50,551 bases of DNA from Micromonospora foliorum (GCF_022229015.1 NZ_JAKKFF010000100.1:1-50551); one strand, 5' to 3'. Positions 16,063 to 25,618 are shown, numbered from the stretch's first letter. A program made the numbers and translations. The notes: a model not told the origin generated them from the sequence alone.

Positions 16063-16092
16063 TTGACTCTCGCCAGTGCATCTCCCTACCGT
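16063..16092 (+). promoter_or_regulatory. Putative promoter of the plus-strand pectate lyase genes
   Basis: TTGACT (16063-16068) and TACCGT (16087-16092) are separated by 18 bases. The first lyase start codon follows at 16167, giving a leader of about 70 bases. Confidence 0.5.
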
Positions 16093-16166
16093 TCGTGTAT
16101 GGCTCATTTCGTATCCGTTACGGCAACGAAAATCTGAGACCACCACCACCACCAGGGAGGTCCACG

Positions 16167-17783
16167 ATGTCATCAACGAAACCTCGCGGCCGGCCGACGC
16201 CCCGGCTGGTCGCGGCGGTGCTAGCCGCCGGAGCGCTCGCCGCCACAGCGGTGCTCATCGCCACTCCGCCCGCCTTCGCCGACACGCTGCTCAGCGACGA
16301 CTTCTCCGACGGCAACTCGACCGGCTGGTCGCGGTCGGGAGGCAGCTGGTCGGTGGTGACCGACGGTTCACTGGTCTTTCGGCAGTCCGGCACCAGCAGC
16401 GACGCGCGGGCGTTGGCCTCCGCCCCGGGCTGGGCGGACTACGGCGTCCAGGCGCGGGTCAGACCCACCGGGTTCGGCGGCACGAACCGGCACGTCGGGG
16501 TTATCGCCCGGGCCCAGAACAGCAGCAGCTACTACGCGCTGGCGGTCACCGCCAGCGGCGGCGTGCAACTGCTCCGGCGGGCCGGTGGAGATCCGGTGGC
16601 GCTGGACTCGGCCGCGGGTGGCGTGACCACCGGCAGCTGGGCCACGCTGCGCCTGGAGGCCGTGGGCACGACACTGCGGGGCTACGTCAACGGCGCGCTG
16701 GTGGTCGAGGCGACCGACAGCGCCTTCGCCGCCGGCCGCGCCGGGCTCGCCACGTCCTACGCCAGCGCCTCCTTCGACGACGTCCGGGTGGACACCGAGA
16801 CCGGAGGGCCCGGAGAGCCGCCGGGCGAGCCGACACTGCCACCCACCGAGCCACCACTGGACCCGGGCGCACCGCCGATCGGCTTCGCGTCGGTGAACGC
16901 GCTCGGCCAGAACGGCACCACCGGCGGCGCGGGCGGTCCGACCGTCACCGTCGACACCGCCGCCGAGTTCCTCGCCGCGATCGGCACCGCCGGCGCGTTG
17001 AACATCCGGGTCAGCGGCGTGATCGCGCTACCTGGCCCGATGCACGACGTGACCTCGGACAAGACGATCGTCGGCGTGGGCGCCAGCTCGGGCATCACCG
17101 GCGGGGGCCTGAACATCGGTCTGCCGGTGAGCACCGCGACCAGCCCGCCCGCCAACGCGGTGCACAACGTCATCGTCCGCAACCTGAACTTCCGCAACAC
17201 GGTGGACGACGCGATCAACGTGCAGATGTTCTCGCACCACATCTGGATCGACCACAACGACCTGGCGTACGGCTATGACGGGCTGATCGACATCAAGCGG
17301 GGCGCCAGCTACGTCACCGTCTCCTGGAACCACACCCACCATCACACGAAGAACATGCTGCTCGGACACGACGACAGCAACGCCGCCCAGGACACCAACT
17401 ATCTGAAGGTGACCTACCACCACAACTGGTTCGACCGGACACCGCAGCGCAATCCGCGGGTCCGCTTCGGCGAGCCGGTGCACGTGTTCAACAACTACTT
17501 CGTCTACAACACCGACGTCGGGGTCGCCTGCCAGCTCAACTCCGGTTGCGTCGTCGAGGGCAACTACTTCGAGGACGTCGAGGTGCCGTGGTCGATCAGC
17601 TACGCCGGATCCAAGGGTCGGCTGATCGCCCGGAACAACGTGCTCGCCGGCACCAGCGAGCCGGGTGACGCGGGTGGCTCGGTGCAGGAGCCCAGCACCT
17701 ACTACCCGTACACGGTCACCGATCCGAACACGATCAAGTCGGTCGTCTCGGCCGGCTCCGGCACCGGAAAGCTCGGCTTCTAG
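16167..17783 (+). CDS. Secreted pectate lyase: LamG-like domain plus PL1
   Basis: 538 aa; ATG at 16167 after AGGGAGG. A signal peptide ends at about PAFA-DT (residue 38-39). Residues about 40-215 form a concanavalin-like (LamG/DUF1080-type) beta-sandwich, seen in DDFSDGNSTGWSRSGGSW and GYVNGALVVEATDSAF, which probably binds polysaccharide. A Pro/Glu/Thr linker (about 216-230) leads to a PL1 domain with GFASVNALGQNGTTGG, WIDHN, YVTVSWNH, LLGHDDS, and RNPRVRFGEPVHVFNNYF. The enzyme should cut pectate outside the cell. The His-rich stretch WNHTHHHTKN is unusual next to the conserved strand. It is the first of two plus-strand lyase genes, 124 bases apart and closely related in both domains, most likely by duplication. 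Confidence 0.93.
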   Translation: MSSTKPRGRPTPRLVAAVLAAGALAATAVLIATPPAFADTLLSDDFSDGNSTGWSRSGGSWSVVTDGSLVFRQSGTSSDARALASAPGWADYGVQARVRPTGFGGTNRHVGVIARAQNSSSYYALAVTASGGVQLLRRAGGDPVALDSAAGGVTTGSWATLRLEAVGTTLRGYVNGALVVEATDSAFAAGRAGLATSYASASFDDVRVDTETGGPGEPPGEPTLPPTEPPLDPGAPPIGFASVNALGQNGTTGGAGGPTVTVDTAAEFLAAIGTAGALNIRVSGVIALPGPMHDVTSDKTIVGVGASSGITGGGLNIGLPVSTATSPPANAVHNVIVRNLNFRNTVDDAINVQMFSHHIWIDHNDLAYGYDGLIDIKRGASYVTVSWNHTHHHTKNMLLGHDDSNAAQDTNYLKVTYHHNWFDRTPQRNPRVRFGEPVHVFNNYFVYNTDVGVACQLNSGCVVEGNYFEDVEVPWSISYAGSKGRLIARNNVLAGTSEPGDAGGSVQEPSTYYPYTVTDPNTIKSVVSAGSGTGKLGF

Positions 17784-17907
17784 CAGCGGCGGCGAGGCCG
17801 GTCGACAGGCACCGACCCGGTCACCAAGGGACGACGCCGCCCCCACACATAGATACAGATCGATCTCTTGCCCACGTCCCCGGGCAGACCACCACCAAGG
17901 AGGTTCC

Positions 17908-20421
17908 GTGCACACCACCGACACCTGGCGAAGGCATCGCCGAGGTCTCCTGCTCACGATCGGGGCCGCGCTCGCCGCGATCGCCCTCGCTCTCGGCATG
18001 GGCGCCACCGGCGCCTACGCCGACACCCTCTTCACCGACGACTTCGAGGACGGCAACGCCACCGGTTGGACCGCGTCCGGGGGCAGTTGGTCGGTCGCCA
18101 CCGACGGCTCCCGGGTCTACCGGCAGTCCGGCACCAGCAGCGATGCCCGGTCGCTGGCCGGCACGGCGAGTTGGACCGACTACTCGGTCCAGGCCACCGT
18201 CAAGCCGACCGCGTTCAACGGCACCAACCGCTTCGTCGCGCTGCTGGCCCGGGCGCAGAGCAGCACCAGCTACTACTACCTGGCACTGCGCAGCAACAAC
18301 ACCGTCGAACTCAAGCGGCTCAGCGGCGGCTCCAGCACCACGCTGGACAGCGCCGCGACCACGGTGACGGTCGGCACCGCGTACACGCTGCGGATCGACG
18401 TCGCCGGCAACTCGCTGAAGGGCTACGTCAACGGCACGCTGCTGACCGAGGCCACCGACAGCCAGTTCGCCAGCGGCCGGATCGGCGTCGCCACCTTCAA
18501 CGCCAGCGCGAACTTCGACAACGTGCAGGTCACCAGCGCCACCCCCGGGCCGGACCCGACCGACCCGACGGACCCGCCCGGCAACCCGGGCCCGAACGTG
18601 GCCGACGGCTGGGCCTCGGTCGACGCCTGGGGTCAGAACGGCACCACCGGCGGGGCCGGCGGCCCGACCGTCACGGTGACCACCGCGGCGCAGTTCATCG
18701 CCGAGGCCGCCTCAGCCGGCCCGAAGATCATCCAGGTCAGCGGCCTGATCGCCCTGCCCGGCCCGATGCACGAGGTCACCTCGGACAAGACGATCGTCGG
18801 GCTCGGCGCCAACTCGGGCTTCACCGGCGGCGGCCTCAACATCGGCCTACCGATCGACAACGCGGTAACCAGCCCACCCGCGAACGCCGTGCACAACGTG
18901 ATCGTGCGGAATCTCAACTTCCGCAACTGGTCCGACGACGCGATGAACGTGCAGATGTTCTCCCACCACATCTGGATCGACCACAACACCTGGACCACCG
19001 GCTCGGACGGCGGCCTCGACATCAAGCGCGGCTCGTCGTACGTGACGGTGTCCTACAACCACGCCGACGGCACCGACAAGAACATGCTGCTCGGGCACGA
19101 CGACGGCAACGCCGCCCAGGACACCGGACGGTTGAAGGTCTCCTACCACCACAACTTCTTCGACGAGACCCGCCAGCGCAACCCCCGGGTCCGCTTCGGC
19201 GACCAGGTGCACGTCTACAGCAACTACTACCTCAACACCGGTGACTACGGGGTCGCCGCGACGGAGAACTCAGGCGTGATCGTGGAGGGCAACTACTTCG
19301 AGAACGTCGACGACCCGTACCACCTGGCCGAGGCGTCCTCCGGCCCCGGCCGGCTGGTCGCCCGGAACAACTGCCTGATCAACTCGGGCGCGGGTGAGAC
19401 CGGCGGCAGCGTCACCAACCCGCCGTACGCGTACACCATCACCACCGCCTGCGACATCAAGGCCGTCGTCACCGCGCAGGCCGGGGTCGGCAAGGTCGGC
19501 CTGCCGGGCGGGCCGACCAGCCCGCCCCCGACGACCCCTCCCCCGACCACCCCGCCGCCGACCACCCCACCGCAGACCGGCCTGGTCGGCTGGGCCACCC
19601 AGAACGGTGGCACCACCGGCGGAGCGGGTGGCCAGACGGTCACCGTCTCCGACGGCCCGGCGCTCGCCGACGCCCTGGAGTCGGCAGCACCGCTGATCAT
19701 CCGGGTGCAGGGTTCGCTCACCATGCCGGACACGATGAACGACGTCCGCTCCAACAAGACCGTGCTCGGCGTCGGCAACGCCACGCTGGACAACGGCCTG
19801 AACGTCAGCAGCGCCACCAACGTCATCATCCGCAACCTCACCTTCCGGGGCTGGGACGACGACGCGGTCAACGTGCAGAACTCGCGCAACGTCTGGATCG
19901 ACCACAACACCTTCGACGGCGGCTACGACGGCGCGTTGGACATCAAGCGGGAGTCCGACTTCGTCACCGTCTCGTGGAACCGGGTCACCAACCACACCAA
20001 GAGCATGCTGCTCGGCCACGACGACGGCTTCACCGCCGACATCGGTCACCTGCGGGTGACCTACCACCACAACTGGTTCGACGGCAGCAAGGAGCGCCAC
20101 CCCCGGGTCCGGTTCGGTGACCCGGTGCACGTGTTCAACAACTACTACTTCGGCGCGGACTACGGCGTGGCGTCCACGATGGGCGCGGGCGTGCTCGTCG
20201 AGGGCAACTACTTCGAGAACGTGACCCGACCGACCGCGGTCGGCTACGCCGAATCGGACCCGGGCGACCTCGTCCAGCGCGACAACGTCTTCGTCAACTC
20301 CGGGGCGCCGGAGAGCGCCGGGGACGTCGCCGCGATCCCCTACTCCTACCAACTCGACGCCGCCAGCGGTGTGAAGGCGAGCGTCACCGCAGGTGCCGGC
20401 GCCGGACGCATCACGGTCTGA
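17908..20421 (+). CDS. Secreted pectate lyase: LamG-like domain plus two PL1 modules
   Basis: 837 aa. The GTG at 17908 is chosen because a perfect AAGGAGG lies five bases upstream and the signal peptide (RRHRRGLLLTIGAALAAIAL, ending near AYA-DT) starts right after it. Order: signal peptide; LamG-like beta-sandwich (about 40-210); PL1 module 1 (about 230-530); a Pro/Thr linker of PTTPP repeats (about 535-555); PL1 module 2 (about 560-837). Both modules keep WIDHN, VTVSxN, LLGHDDG and RxPRVRFGD. Module 2 is shorter and lacks the insertion after GGGLNIG. The architecture combines that of the two neighbouring lyases. It degrades pectate outside the cell. The two modules may differ in preferred methylation or chain length; that is inference. 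Confidence 0.93.
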   Translation: MHTTDTWRRHRRGLLLTIGAALAAIALALGMGATGAYADTLFTDDFEDGNATGWTASGGSWSVATDGSRVYRQSGTSSDARSLAGTASWTDYSVQATVKPTAFNGTNRFVALLARAQSSTSYYYLALRSNNTVELKRLSGGSSTTLDSAATTVTVGTAYTLRIDVAGNSLKGYVNGTLLTEATDSQFASGRIGVATFNASANFDNVQVTSATPGPDPTDPTDPPGNPGPNVADGWASVDAWGQNGTTGGAGGPTVTVTTAAQFIAEAASAGPKIIQVSGLIALPGPMHEVTSDKTIVGLGANSGFTGGGLNIGLPIDNAVTSPPANAVHNVIVRNLNFRNWSDDAMNVQMFSHHIWIDHNTWTTGSDGGLDIKRGSSYVTVSYNHADGTDKNMLLGHDDGNAAQDTGRLKVSYHHNFFDETRQRNPRVRFGDQVHVYSNYYLNTGDYGVAATENSGVIVEGNYFENVDDPYHLAEASSGPGRLVARNNCLINSGAGETGGSVTNPPYAYTITTACDIKAVVTAQAGVGKVGLPGGPTSPPPTTPPPTTPPPTTPPQTGLVGWATQNGGTTGGAGGQTVTVSDGPALADALESAAPLIIRVQGSLTMPDTMNDVRSNKTVLGVGNATLDNGLNVSSATNVIIRNLTFRGWDDDAVNVQNSRNVWIDHNTFDGGYDGALDIKRESDFVTVSWNRVTNHTKSMLLGHDDGFTADIGHLRVTYHHNWFDGSKERHPRVRFGDPVHVFNNYYFGADYGVASTMGAGVLVEGNYFENVTRPTAVGYAESDPGDLVQRDNVFVNSGAPESAGDVAAIPYSYQLDAASGVKASVTAGAGAGRITV

Positions 20422-20428
20422 CCCGTCA

Positions 20429-20460
20429 GTGGGGCGGCGGTCACCGGACCGCCGCCCCAC
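20429..20460 (+). terminator. Strong terminator after the pectate lyase genes
   Basis: GTGGGGCGGCGGTC (20429-20442) and GACCGCCGCCCCAC (20447-20460) form a perfect 14-base stem with an ACCG loop, seven bases after the stop codon. Confidence 0.85.
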
Positions 20461-20630
20461 TCCTGCGTGTGCGGCCAGACCGCCCGGGCCACGCAGATTT
20501 GGCGCTGCCCGGCCGACGAAACTGTTATTCGGGTACGGCCGGCGAGTCTCCTGAGGTGAGGCGTTGGCGGGTTGCCCCCGCCACGGCAGCACCGAGTGGT
20601 GCTGCGACCACACACGAGGGAGTCGAGACG

Positions 20631-21734
20631 ATGCGCGCAACCGGCCAGGGTGAAGCGGACGCCGCGAGGGGAAACCGGGGCGTCCACGCGGAGCCCCGAC
20701 GCGGGATGCTCGGCCGCCTCCCGATCGGCGCGAGGCGGCTGCTGTGGCCACTGCTCGTGGCCGCCGCGGTCGCCGTACTGGTGACGGGTGTGATCGTGGT
20801 GGTGCAACCGACCGGGCCGACGCCGGCCCCGGCGGCGACGCAGGCGCTCGACGCGCCGCCGTCCACGAGCCCGCAACCCGGGGCACCCAGCCCGACCACG
20901 CCCGCCACCACGACGAGCCCGACGGGGGCGACCCCGACGCCAGCGCCGACGGCGAAGCCGACGACCGGGCGTCCGGTCGCCCCGGCGGCCCCGGCGGTGA
21001 CCTCGAAGCGCAAGGGCGTCGGGGTGTGGACCTTCGACGGCGTCAGCCAGGCGCTGGCCAACTCCGGGGCGAGTTGGTACTACACCTGGGACGTGGCCCA
21101 CTCGGGTGTCACCAGCCCGAAGGGCGCCGAGTTCGTCCCGATGATCTGGGGGGCGAAGAGCGTCACCGCCGCCAACCTGCAACAGGCCAAGAAGAACGGC
21201 CGCCACCTGCTCGGGTTCAACGAGCCGGACCTGCAGGGTCAGGCGGAGATGACCGTCGAGCAGGCGTTGGAGCTGTGGCCGCAGTTGCAGGCCACCGGCC
21301 TTCCGCTGGGCAGCCCGGCGGTGGCCTGGGGCGGCGACCGGCCGGGCGAATGGCTCGACCGGTTCATGGCCGGGGTGAAGCAGCGCGGCTACCGCGTCGA
21401 CTTCATCGCCCTGCACTGGTACGGCGGCGACTTCACCACCGCCAACGCGGTCAACCAGCTCAAGTCGTACCTGCAGGCCGTGCACGACCGGTACCAGCTG
21501 CCGATCTGGCTCACCGAGTTCGCCCTGATCGACTTCTCCAACGGTGTCCGCTTCCCCACCCAGGCGCAACAGGCCGCGTTCCTCACGGCGGCGACGCGGA
21601 TGCTGGGCGGCCTGTCCTGGCTACAGCGGTACGCGTGGTTCGGCCTGCCCGCCACGGACAAGGACCAGACCGGCCTGTTCCGTACCGGCAGCACCGCCAC
21701 CGCCGTCGGCCGTGCCTACCAGGCGGCGCGCTGA
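20631..21734 (+). CDS. Membrane-anchored GH128-like glycoside hydrolase (Asl1-type fold)
   Basis: 367 aa. ATG at 20631 follows GAGGGAG. A cytoplasmic basic segment (about 1-36) precedes one hydrophobic helix (LLWPLLVAAAVAVLVTGVIVVV, about 37-58). A Pro/Thr/Ala linker of some 65 residues follows, then a catalytic domain from about residue 127. The domain opens with KGVGVWTFDG and carries GFNEPDLQGQ (Glu198, likely acid/base) and WLTEFALID (Glu296, likely nucleophile), with HWYGG between. This is the Glyco_hydro_cc/GH128 pattern, whose known members cleave beta-1,3-glucan. No cleavage site follows the hydrophobic segment, so it is probably surface-tethered. Its stop is one base from the convergent epimerase stop. 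Confidence 0.82.
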   Translation: MRATGQGEADAARGNRGVHAEPRRGMLGRLPIGARRLLWPLLVAAAVAVLVTGVIVVVQPTGPTPAPAATQALDAPPSTSPQPGAPSPTTPATTTSPTGATPTPAPTAKPTTGRPVAPAAPAVTSKRKGVGVWTFDGVSQALANSGASWYYTWDVAHSGVTSPKGAEFVPMIWGAKSVTAANLQQAKKNGRHLLGFNEPDLQGQAEMTVEQALELWPQLQATGLPLGSPAVAWGGDRPGEWLDRFMAGVKQRGYRVDFIALHWYGGDFTTANAVNQLKSYLQAVHDRYQLPIWLTEFALIDFSNGVRFPTQAQQAAFLTAATRMLGGLSWLQRYAWFGLPATDKDQTGLFRTGSTATAVGRAYQAAR

Positions 21735-21735
21735 C

Positions 21736-22629
21736 CTACAGCAGGTCGACGTGGTCCCGCCAGGAGTGCTGCGGCTCGTAGCCCAGCACCCGGCGGGCCT
21801 TGTCGATGCTGAGCAGCGTCTCGTGCTCACCCAGCTCCTTACGGATCTCGACGCCCGGGTAGACCTCGGCCATTAGGCTCGCGCTGGACCGGGTCATGAC
21901 GGTGTCGGCGTTGGCGATGATGAAGACGTCGGCACCGGGCTGGTCGTGCGCGAGCGCGCGTTCGACGGCCTGCGCGCCGTCGCGGGCGTCGATGTAGCCC
22001 CACAGGTTCCACCGGCGCAGCCGCGGGTCGTCGTCGAACGAGGGGAACGGCGCGTAGTCCTCGACGTCCATGACGTTGGAGAAGCGCAGGCCCACCATGA
22101 CCAGCTCCGGGTCCCACCGGCAGAAGTGCCGGGCCATCTCCTCTTCCAGGGCCTTGTTCAGTGAGTACGTCGACTCGGGCCGTGGCGCGTACTCCTCGTC
22201 GACCGGCGCGTACGGCGGCGGGGTGTCGAACGGCAGCCCGAGCACCGTCTCGCTCGACGCCCACACGACCCGCTTGATTCCGGCCGCCCGGGCCGCGGCG
22301 AACACGTTGTACGTCGCGGCGGAGTTGTTCGCGAAGGTGGTCGCGTTCGACATCAGCCCGGGGGCCGGGACCGCCGCCAGGTGCACGACCGCGTCGACGC
22401 CGCTGGCGTGCTCGTCGGCGCCGCCGGTGAAGGCCTCCACCACCTGCCCGTAGTCGGTCAGGTCGGCCAGCAGGAACTCGCCGTTCACGTCGCGTGGGTC
22501 ACGGCCGCCGGCGCGGTCCACCGCCAACACGTCGACGCCCACGGCGCGCAGGTGGGCGACCACGGCACGGCCGAGCTTACCGGTGGCACCGGTGACGACG
22601 ACCCGCCTGGGCAGTGCGGAATTGCTCAT
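21736..22629 (-). CDS. NAD-dependent epimerase/dehydratase (extended SDR)
   Basis: 297 aa. The Rossmann motif TGATGKLG is at residues 13-20, DLTD at about 57-60, HLAA at 83-86, the Ser region VWASSETVLG, and the catalytic Tyr155/Lys159 in YSLNK. This is the extended SDR pattern of the GalE-like family, acting on NAD-linked sugars or related small molecules. The ATG at 22629 is preferred to a GTG two codons upstream because the SDR strand starts right after it, though neither has a clear ribosome site. The pectin genes nearby made me consider uronate dehydrogenase, but the sequence does not show that. It is cytoplasmic. Convergent with the GH128 gene. Confidence 0.85.
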   Translation of the reverse strand: MSNSALPRRVVVTGATGKLGRAVVAHLRAVGVDVLAVDRAGGRDPRDVNGEFLLADLTDYGQVVEAFTGGADEHASGVDAVVHLAAVPAPGLMSNATTFANNSAATYNVFAAARAAGIKRVVWASSETVLGLPFDTPPPYAPVDEEYAPRPESTYSLNKALEEEMARHFCRWDPELVMVGLRFSNVMDVEDYAPFPSFDDDPRLRRWNLWGYIDARDGAQAVERALAHDQPGADVFIIANADTVMTRSSASLMAEVYPGVEIRKELGEHETLLSIDKARRVLGYEPQHSWRDHVDLL

Positions 22630-22769
22630 GACCACATCTTCGCCGCAGGCGGCGTCAGCCCGGCAGCCGGGTGGGCCCGGTCGGCCGCGCCGCGATGGCG
22701 ATCAGAGCGCGATCGGGCGGGTAGGTGCGTAACGTGCAGGGGTAAACGTTGTCGCGACGAGGAGACTTC

Positions 22770-23189
22770 ATGTCCAAGCCACCGCTTCCCGAGGCCGCGG
22801 TCGCCATGCTCCAGAAGCCGAACCCCGCCGTCATGACCACCCTTCGCAACGGTGGTCAGCCGGTGTCCGCCGCCACCTGGTACCTGTGGGAGGACGGCCG
22901 GATCCTGGTGAACATGGACGAGAGCCGCCGTCGGCTGCAGCACGTCCGCAACGACCCCCGGGTGTCGCTCACCGTGCTCGACGAGGCCGGCTGGTACACC
23001 CACGTCAGCATCATCGGGCACGTCGCCGAGCTGCGCGCCGACGAGAGCTTCGCGGACATCGACCGGTTGGCGGAGCACTACACGGGCAACGCGTACCCAC
23101 GCCGGGACCGTGGCCGGGTCAGTGCCCTGATCGAGATCGACCGCTGGCACGGTTGGGGCGCGCAGAAGGACAACGACCAGGTCGGCTGA
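22770..23189 (+). CDS. PPOX-class F420- or FMN-dependent oxidoreductase
   Basis: 139 aa, a single split-barrel domain. The opening ...AVAMLQKPNPAVMTTLRNGGQPVSAATWYLWEDGRILVNM, then RRRLQHVRNDPRVSLTVLD and the closing RGRVSALIEIDRWHGWG are the typical blocks of actinobacterial PPOX-class F420-dependent enzymes. Such proteins reduce or oxidise small organic molecules using deazaflavin F420; some members bind FMN instead. The ATG at 22770 is preceded by GAGGAG at a good distance. It is cytoplasmic. It is divergent from the epimerase gene across 140 bases; a shared role is possible but not shown. Confidence 0.85.
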   Translation: MSKPPLPEAAVAMLQKPNPAVMTTLRNGGQPVSAATWYLWEDGRILVNMDESRRRLQHVRNDPRVSLTVLDEAGWYTHVSIIGHVAELRADESFADIDRLAEHYTGNAYPRRDRGRVSALIEIDRWHGWGAQKDNDQVG

Positions 23190-23199
23190 TTGTCGCCGC

Positions 23200-23242
23200 C
23201 CGCCCTGTCGCCCTGACAGCATCAGTCAGGGCGACAGGGCGG
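23200..23242. terminator. Bidirectional terminator overlapping the end of the BASS gene
   Basis: CCGCCCTGTCGCCCTGAC (23200-23217) and its perfect complement (23225-23242) form an 18-base stem with a 7-base loop. The right arm contains the last codons of the convergent transporter gene. Confidence 0.85.
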
Positions 23243-24110
23243 TGGCGGGCCGGGCGCCGACGCGGGTCACCAGGTAGCCGAAGGCCGCCGCGGTGAAGAA
23301 CATGACGATGCCGTAGACGGCGCCCGGGATCGCCATCTGGGTGCTGTTGAGCAGCGCCGGGCTGAGCGCGATCGTGATGGCCAGGGTGCTGTTGTGGATG
23401 CCGATCTCGAACCCGGCGGCCGTCGCGGCGCTCCGGTCGACACCGGCGAGCCTCGGCACCCCGTACCCGATGGCGAGGCTGAGCAGGTTGAAGGCGAGCA
23501 CGGCCAGGCCGACCGAGACGAAGTAGTCGGCGATGTTCTCCCGCTCACCGAGCACCGCGCCGGCGATCACCGCGACGAGCACGACGACGGAGAGGATCCG
23601 GACCGGGCGGTTCAGCCGCTCGGCCAGGTGCGGCATCCGGGCCCGGATGAGCATGCCGATGGCGACGGGGACGAGCACGATGGCGAAGACCTGGAGCACC
23701 TTGTCGAACTGTAGGCCGATGCTCCTGCCGTCGGGCAGGAAGTACGCCGCCGACAGGTTGACCAGGATCGGCAGGGTGACCACGGCGAGCACCGAGTTGA
23801 TGGCGGTCAGGGTGATGTTCAGGGCCACGTGCCCGCCGAACAGGTGGCTGTAGAGGTTGGCCGTGGTGCCGCCCGGCGACGCGGCCAGCAGCATCATGCC
23901 GACGGCCAGCTCGGGTGCGAGGTCGAACGCCAGGACGAGGCAGAAGCAGAGCGCCGGCAGCACCAGCACCTGGCAGACCAGTGCGATGACGGCGGCTCGT
24001 GGATGGTGGGCGACCCGGCGGAAGTCCGCCATGGTCAGTCCGAGACCCAGACCGAGCATGATGATGCCGAGGGCGACGGGAAGTCCGATCAGGGTGACGG
24101 CGGAGTCCAT
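23226..24110 (-). CDS. BASS family transporter (bile acid:Na+ symporter type)
   Basis: 294 aa with about nine to ten transmembrane helices, for example LPVALGIIMLGLGLGLTMADFRR at the N-terminus and MLLAASPGGTTANLYSHLFGGH, the conserved SPGGTxxN block. A second conserved region GFEIGIHNSTLAITIALS matches the E-x-G-x-x-x-S/T helix of SBF proteins. BASS members use Na+ to import organic acids such as pantoate, pyruvate or bile acids. The substrate here is unknown. The ATG at 24110 has no strong ribosome site. It stands alone between the PPOX gene and the divergent chitinase gene. Confidence 0.9.
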   Translation of the reverse strand: MDSAVTLIGLPVALGIIMLGLGLGLTMADFRRVAHHPRAAVIALVCQVLVLPALCFCLVLAFDLAPELAVGMMLLAASPGGTTANLYSHLFGGHVALNITLTAINSVLAVVTLPILVNLSAAYFLPDGRSIGLQFDKVLQVFAIVLVPVAIGMLIRARMPHLAERLNRPVRILSVVVLVAVIAGAVLGERENIADYFVSVGLAVLAFNLLSLAIGYGVPRLAGVDRSAATAAGFEIGIHNSTLAITIALSPALLNSTQMAIPGAVYGIVMFFTAAAFGYLVTRVGARPATALSP

Positions 24111-24256
24111 GGCACAACATCGTTACCACCGGGTAACGCCGTCACAATCCCCCATGCGGCTGGGTGGCCCTTGACCCCGGACGGTGATCGGCTTAACTTC
24201 ATCAATCAGATAAGTCTCTTTACTAATTCTGCTTGATGTCTCGTGGGAGTGTGCCG

Positions 24257-25600
24257 ATGCGACCATTCCGCCACCGCCGTCTCACCGCCGTCGTCACCCT
24301 GGCGACCCTGCTGGTCACCGCCGCTCCGCCCACCGCCGCCAGCGCCGGCGACAACCACCAGCGCCGCACCGGCTACCACCGGGTCGGCTACTTCACCCAG
24401 TGGGGCATCTACGGCCGGGCCTTCCCGGTCAAGAAACTCGAAACCTCCGGGGCGGCGAGCCGCCTCACCCACCTCAACTACGCCTTCGGCAACGTCAGCG
24501 AGGACGGCCGCTGCTACCTGGACGGTGGTCCGGGTGAGGGCGACGCCTGGGCCGACTACCAGCGACCCGTCCCGGCCGAGGAGAGCGTCGACGGCGTCGC
24601 GGACGCCCCGGGCCAGGCGCTCAACGGCAACTTCGGCCAGCTCGCCAAGCTCAAGGCCAAGCACCCCGACCTGAAGGTGCTGATCTCGCTGGGCGGCTGG
24701 AGCTGGTCGACGTACTTCTCGAACGCGGCCCGCACCGACGCCTCCCGCAAGGCGTTCGTGACGTCCTGCATCGACCTCTACCTCAAGGGGAACCTGCCCG
24801 GTGGTGAGGGCGCCGCCGGCGGCCCGGGTGCCGCGGCCGGCGTCTTCGACGGCGTCGACCTCGACTGGGAGTGGCCCAACTGGGAGGGCGAGCCCGGCAA
24901 CGTGATCCGCCCGGAGGACCGGGAGAACTTCACCAAACTGCTCGCCGAGTTCCGCCGGCAGCTCGACGCGTACGGGCGCACCACCCGGGCGCACCACCCG
25001 CTGACCGCGTTCCTGCCGGCCAGCCCGGCCACCATGGACGCCGGCTACGAAGGTCGCAAGATCTTCCAGTACCTGGACTTCGCCACCGTGCAGGGGTACG
25101 ACTTCCACGGCGGCTGGGACGCGCGGGCCAACCAGCAGTCGGCGCTTCGCGTCCCGGCGGGCGCCCCGGACAACCCGGACTTCTCCGTCGAGGTGGCCAT
25201 CGACGGGTGGATCGCCCGTGGCGCGCCGCGGGACAAGCTCGTGCTCGGCATCCCCTACTACGGTCGCGGCTGGACCGGCATCACCGGCGGCGGCAACGGC
25301 CTGTTCCAGCCGGCCACCGGGCCCGCGCCGGCCACCTTCGAGGCCGGGTACGAGGACTACAGGAAGCTCAAGACCCTGGCCGGTAACGGCTACACCGTGC
25401 ACCGCGACCTGCGCGCCGGGCACGCCTGGTTGTTCGACGGTACGACGCTCTGGACGTACGACGATCCGGCTGTCGTGTTGCAGAAGACGCTCTACATCCG
25501 ACGGGCCGGCCTGGCCGGCGCCATGATCTGGTCGCTCGACGGCGACGACGACAACGCCACGCTGACCAAGACGATCGGCCTCGGCCTGACCACCTGGTAG
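24257..25600 (+). CDS. Secreted GH18 chitinase
   Basis: 447 aa; ATG at 24257 after GTGGGAG. The signal peptide covers about residues 1-30 (RHRRLTAVVTLATLLVTAAP, AASAG). A GH18 catalytic barrel fills the remainder: VGYFTQWGIYGRAFPVKKL, LTHLNYAFGNV, KVLISLGGWSWS and the catalytic DxxDxDxE motif FDGVDLDWEWP with Glu205 as the acid. Downstream blocks are GYDFHGGWD and GIPYYGRGW, and the C-terminal GAMIWSLDGDD. No binding domain is attached, so it is a single-module endochitinase-like enzyme that hydrolyses chitin outside the cell. The AT-rich stretch 24192-24235 just upstream probably holds the promoter. Divergent from the BASS gene. Confidence 0.93.
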   Translation: MRPFRHRRLTAVVTLATLLVTAAPPTAASAGDNHQRRTGYHRVGYFTQWGIYGRAFPVKKLETSGAASRLTHLNYAFGNVSEDGRCYLDGGPGEGDAWADYQRPVPAEESVDGVADAPGQALNGNFGQLAKLKAKHPDLKVLISLGGWSWSTYFSNAARTDASRKAFVTSCIDLYLKGNLPGGEGAAGGPGAAAGVFDGVDLDWEWPNWEGEPGNVIRPEDRENFTKLLAEFRRQLDAYGRTTRAHHPLTAFLPASPATMDAGYEGRKIFQYLDFATVQGYDFHGGWDARANQQSALRVPAGAPDNPDFSVEVAIDGWIARGAPRDKLVLGIPYYGRGWTGITGGGNGLFQPATGPAPATFEAGYEDYRKLKTLAGNGYTVHRDLRAGHAWLFDGTTLWTYDDPAVVLQKTLYIRRAGLAGAMIWSLDGDDDNATLTKTIGLGLTTW

Positions 25601-25618
25601 CCGTACGTGTGCCACCCC

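Noticed and set aside
21736..22629. Uronate dehydrogenase identity for the SDR near the pectate lyases
   Set aside because: Context is tempting, but only general SDR motifs (TGATGKLG, YSLNK) are visible, and the gene is on the opposite strand behind a GH128 gene.
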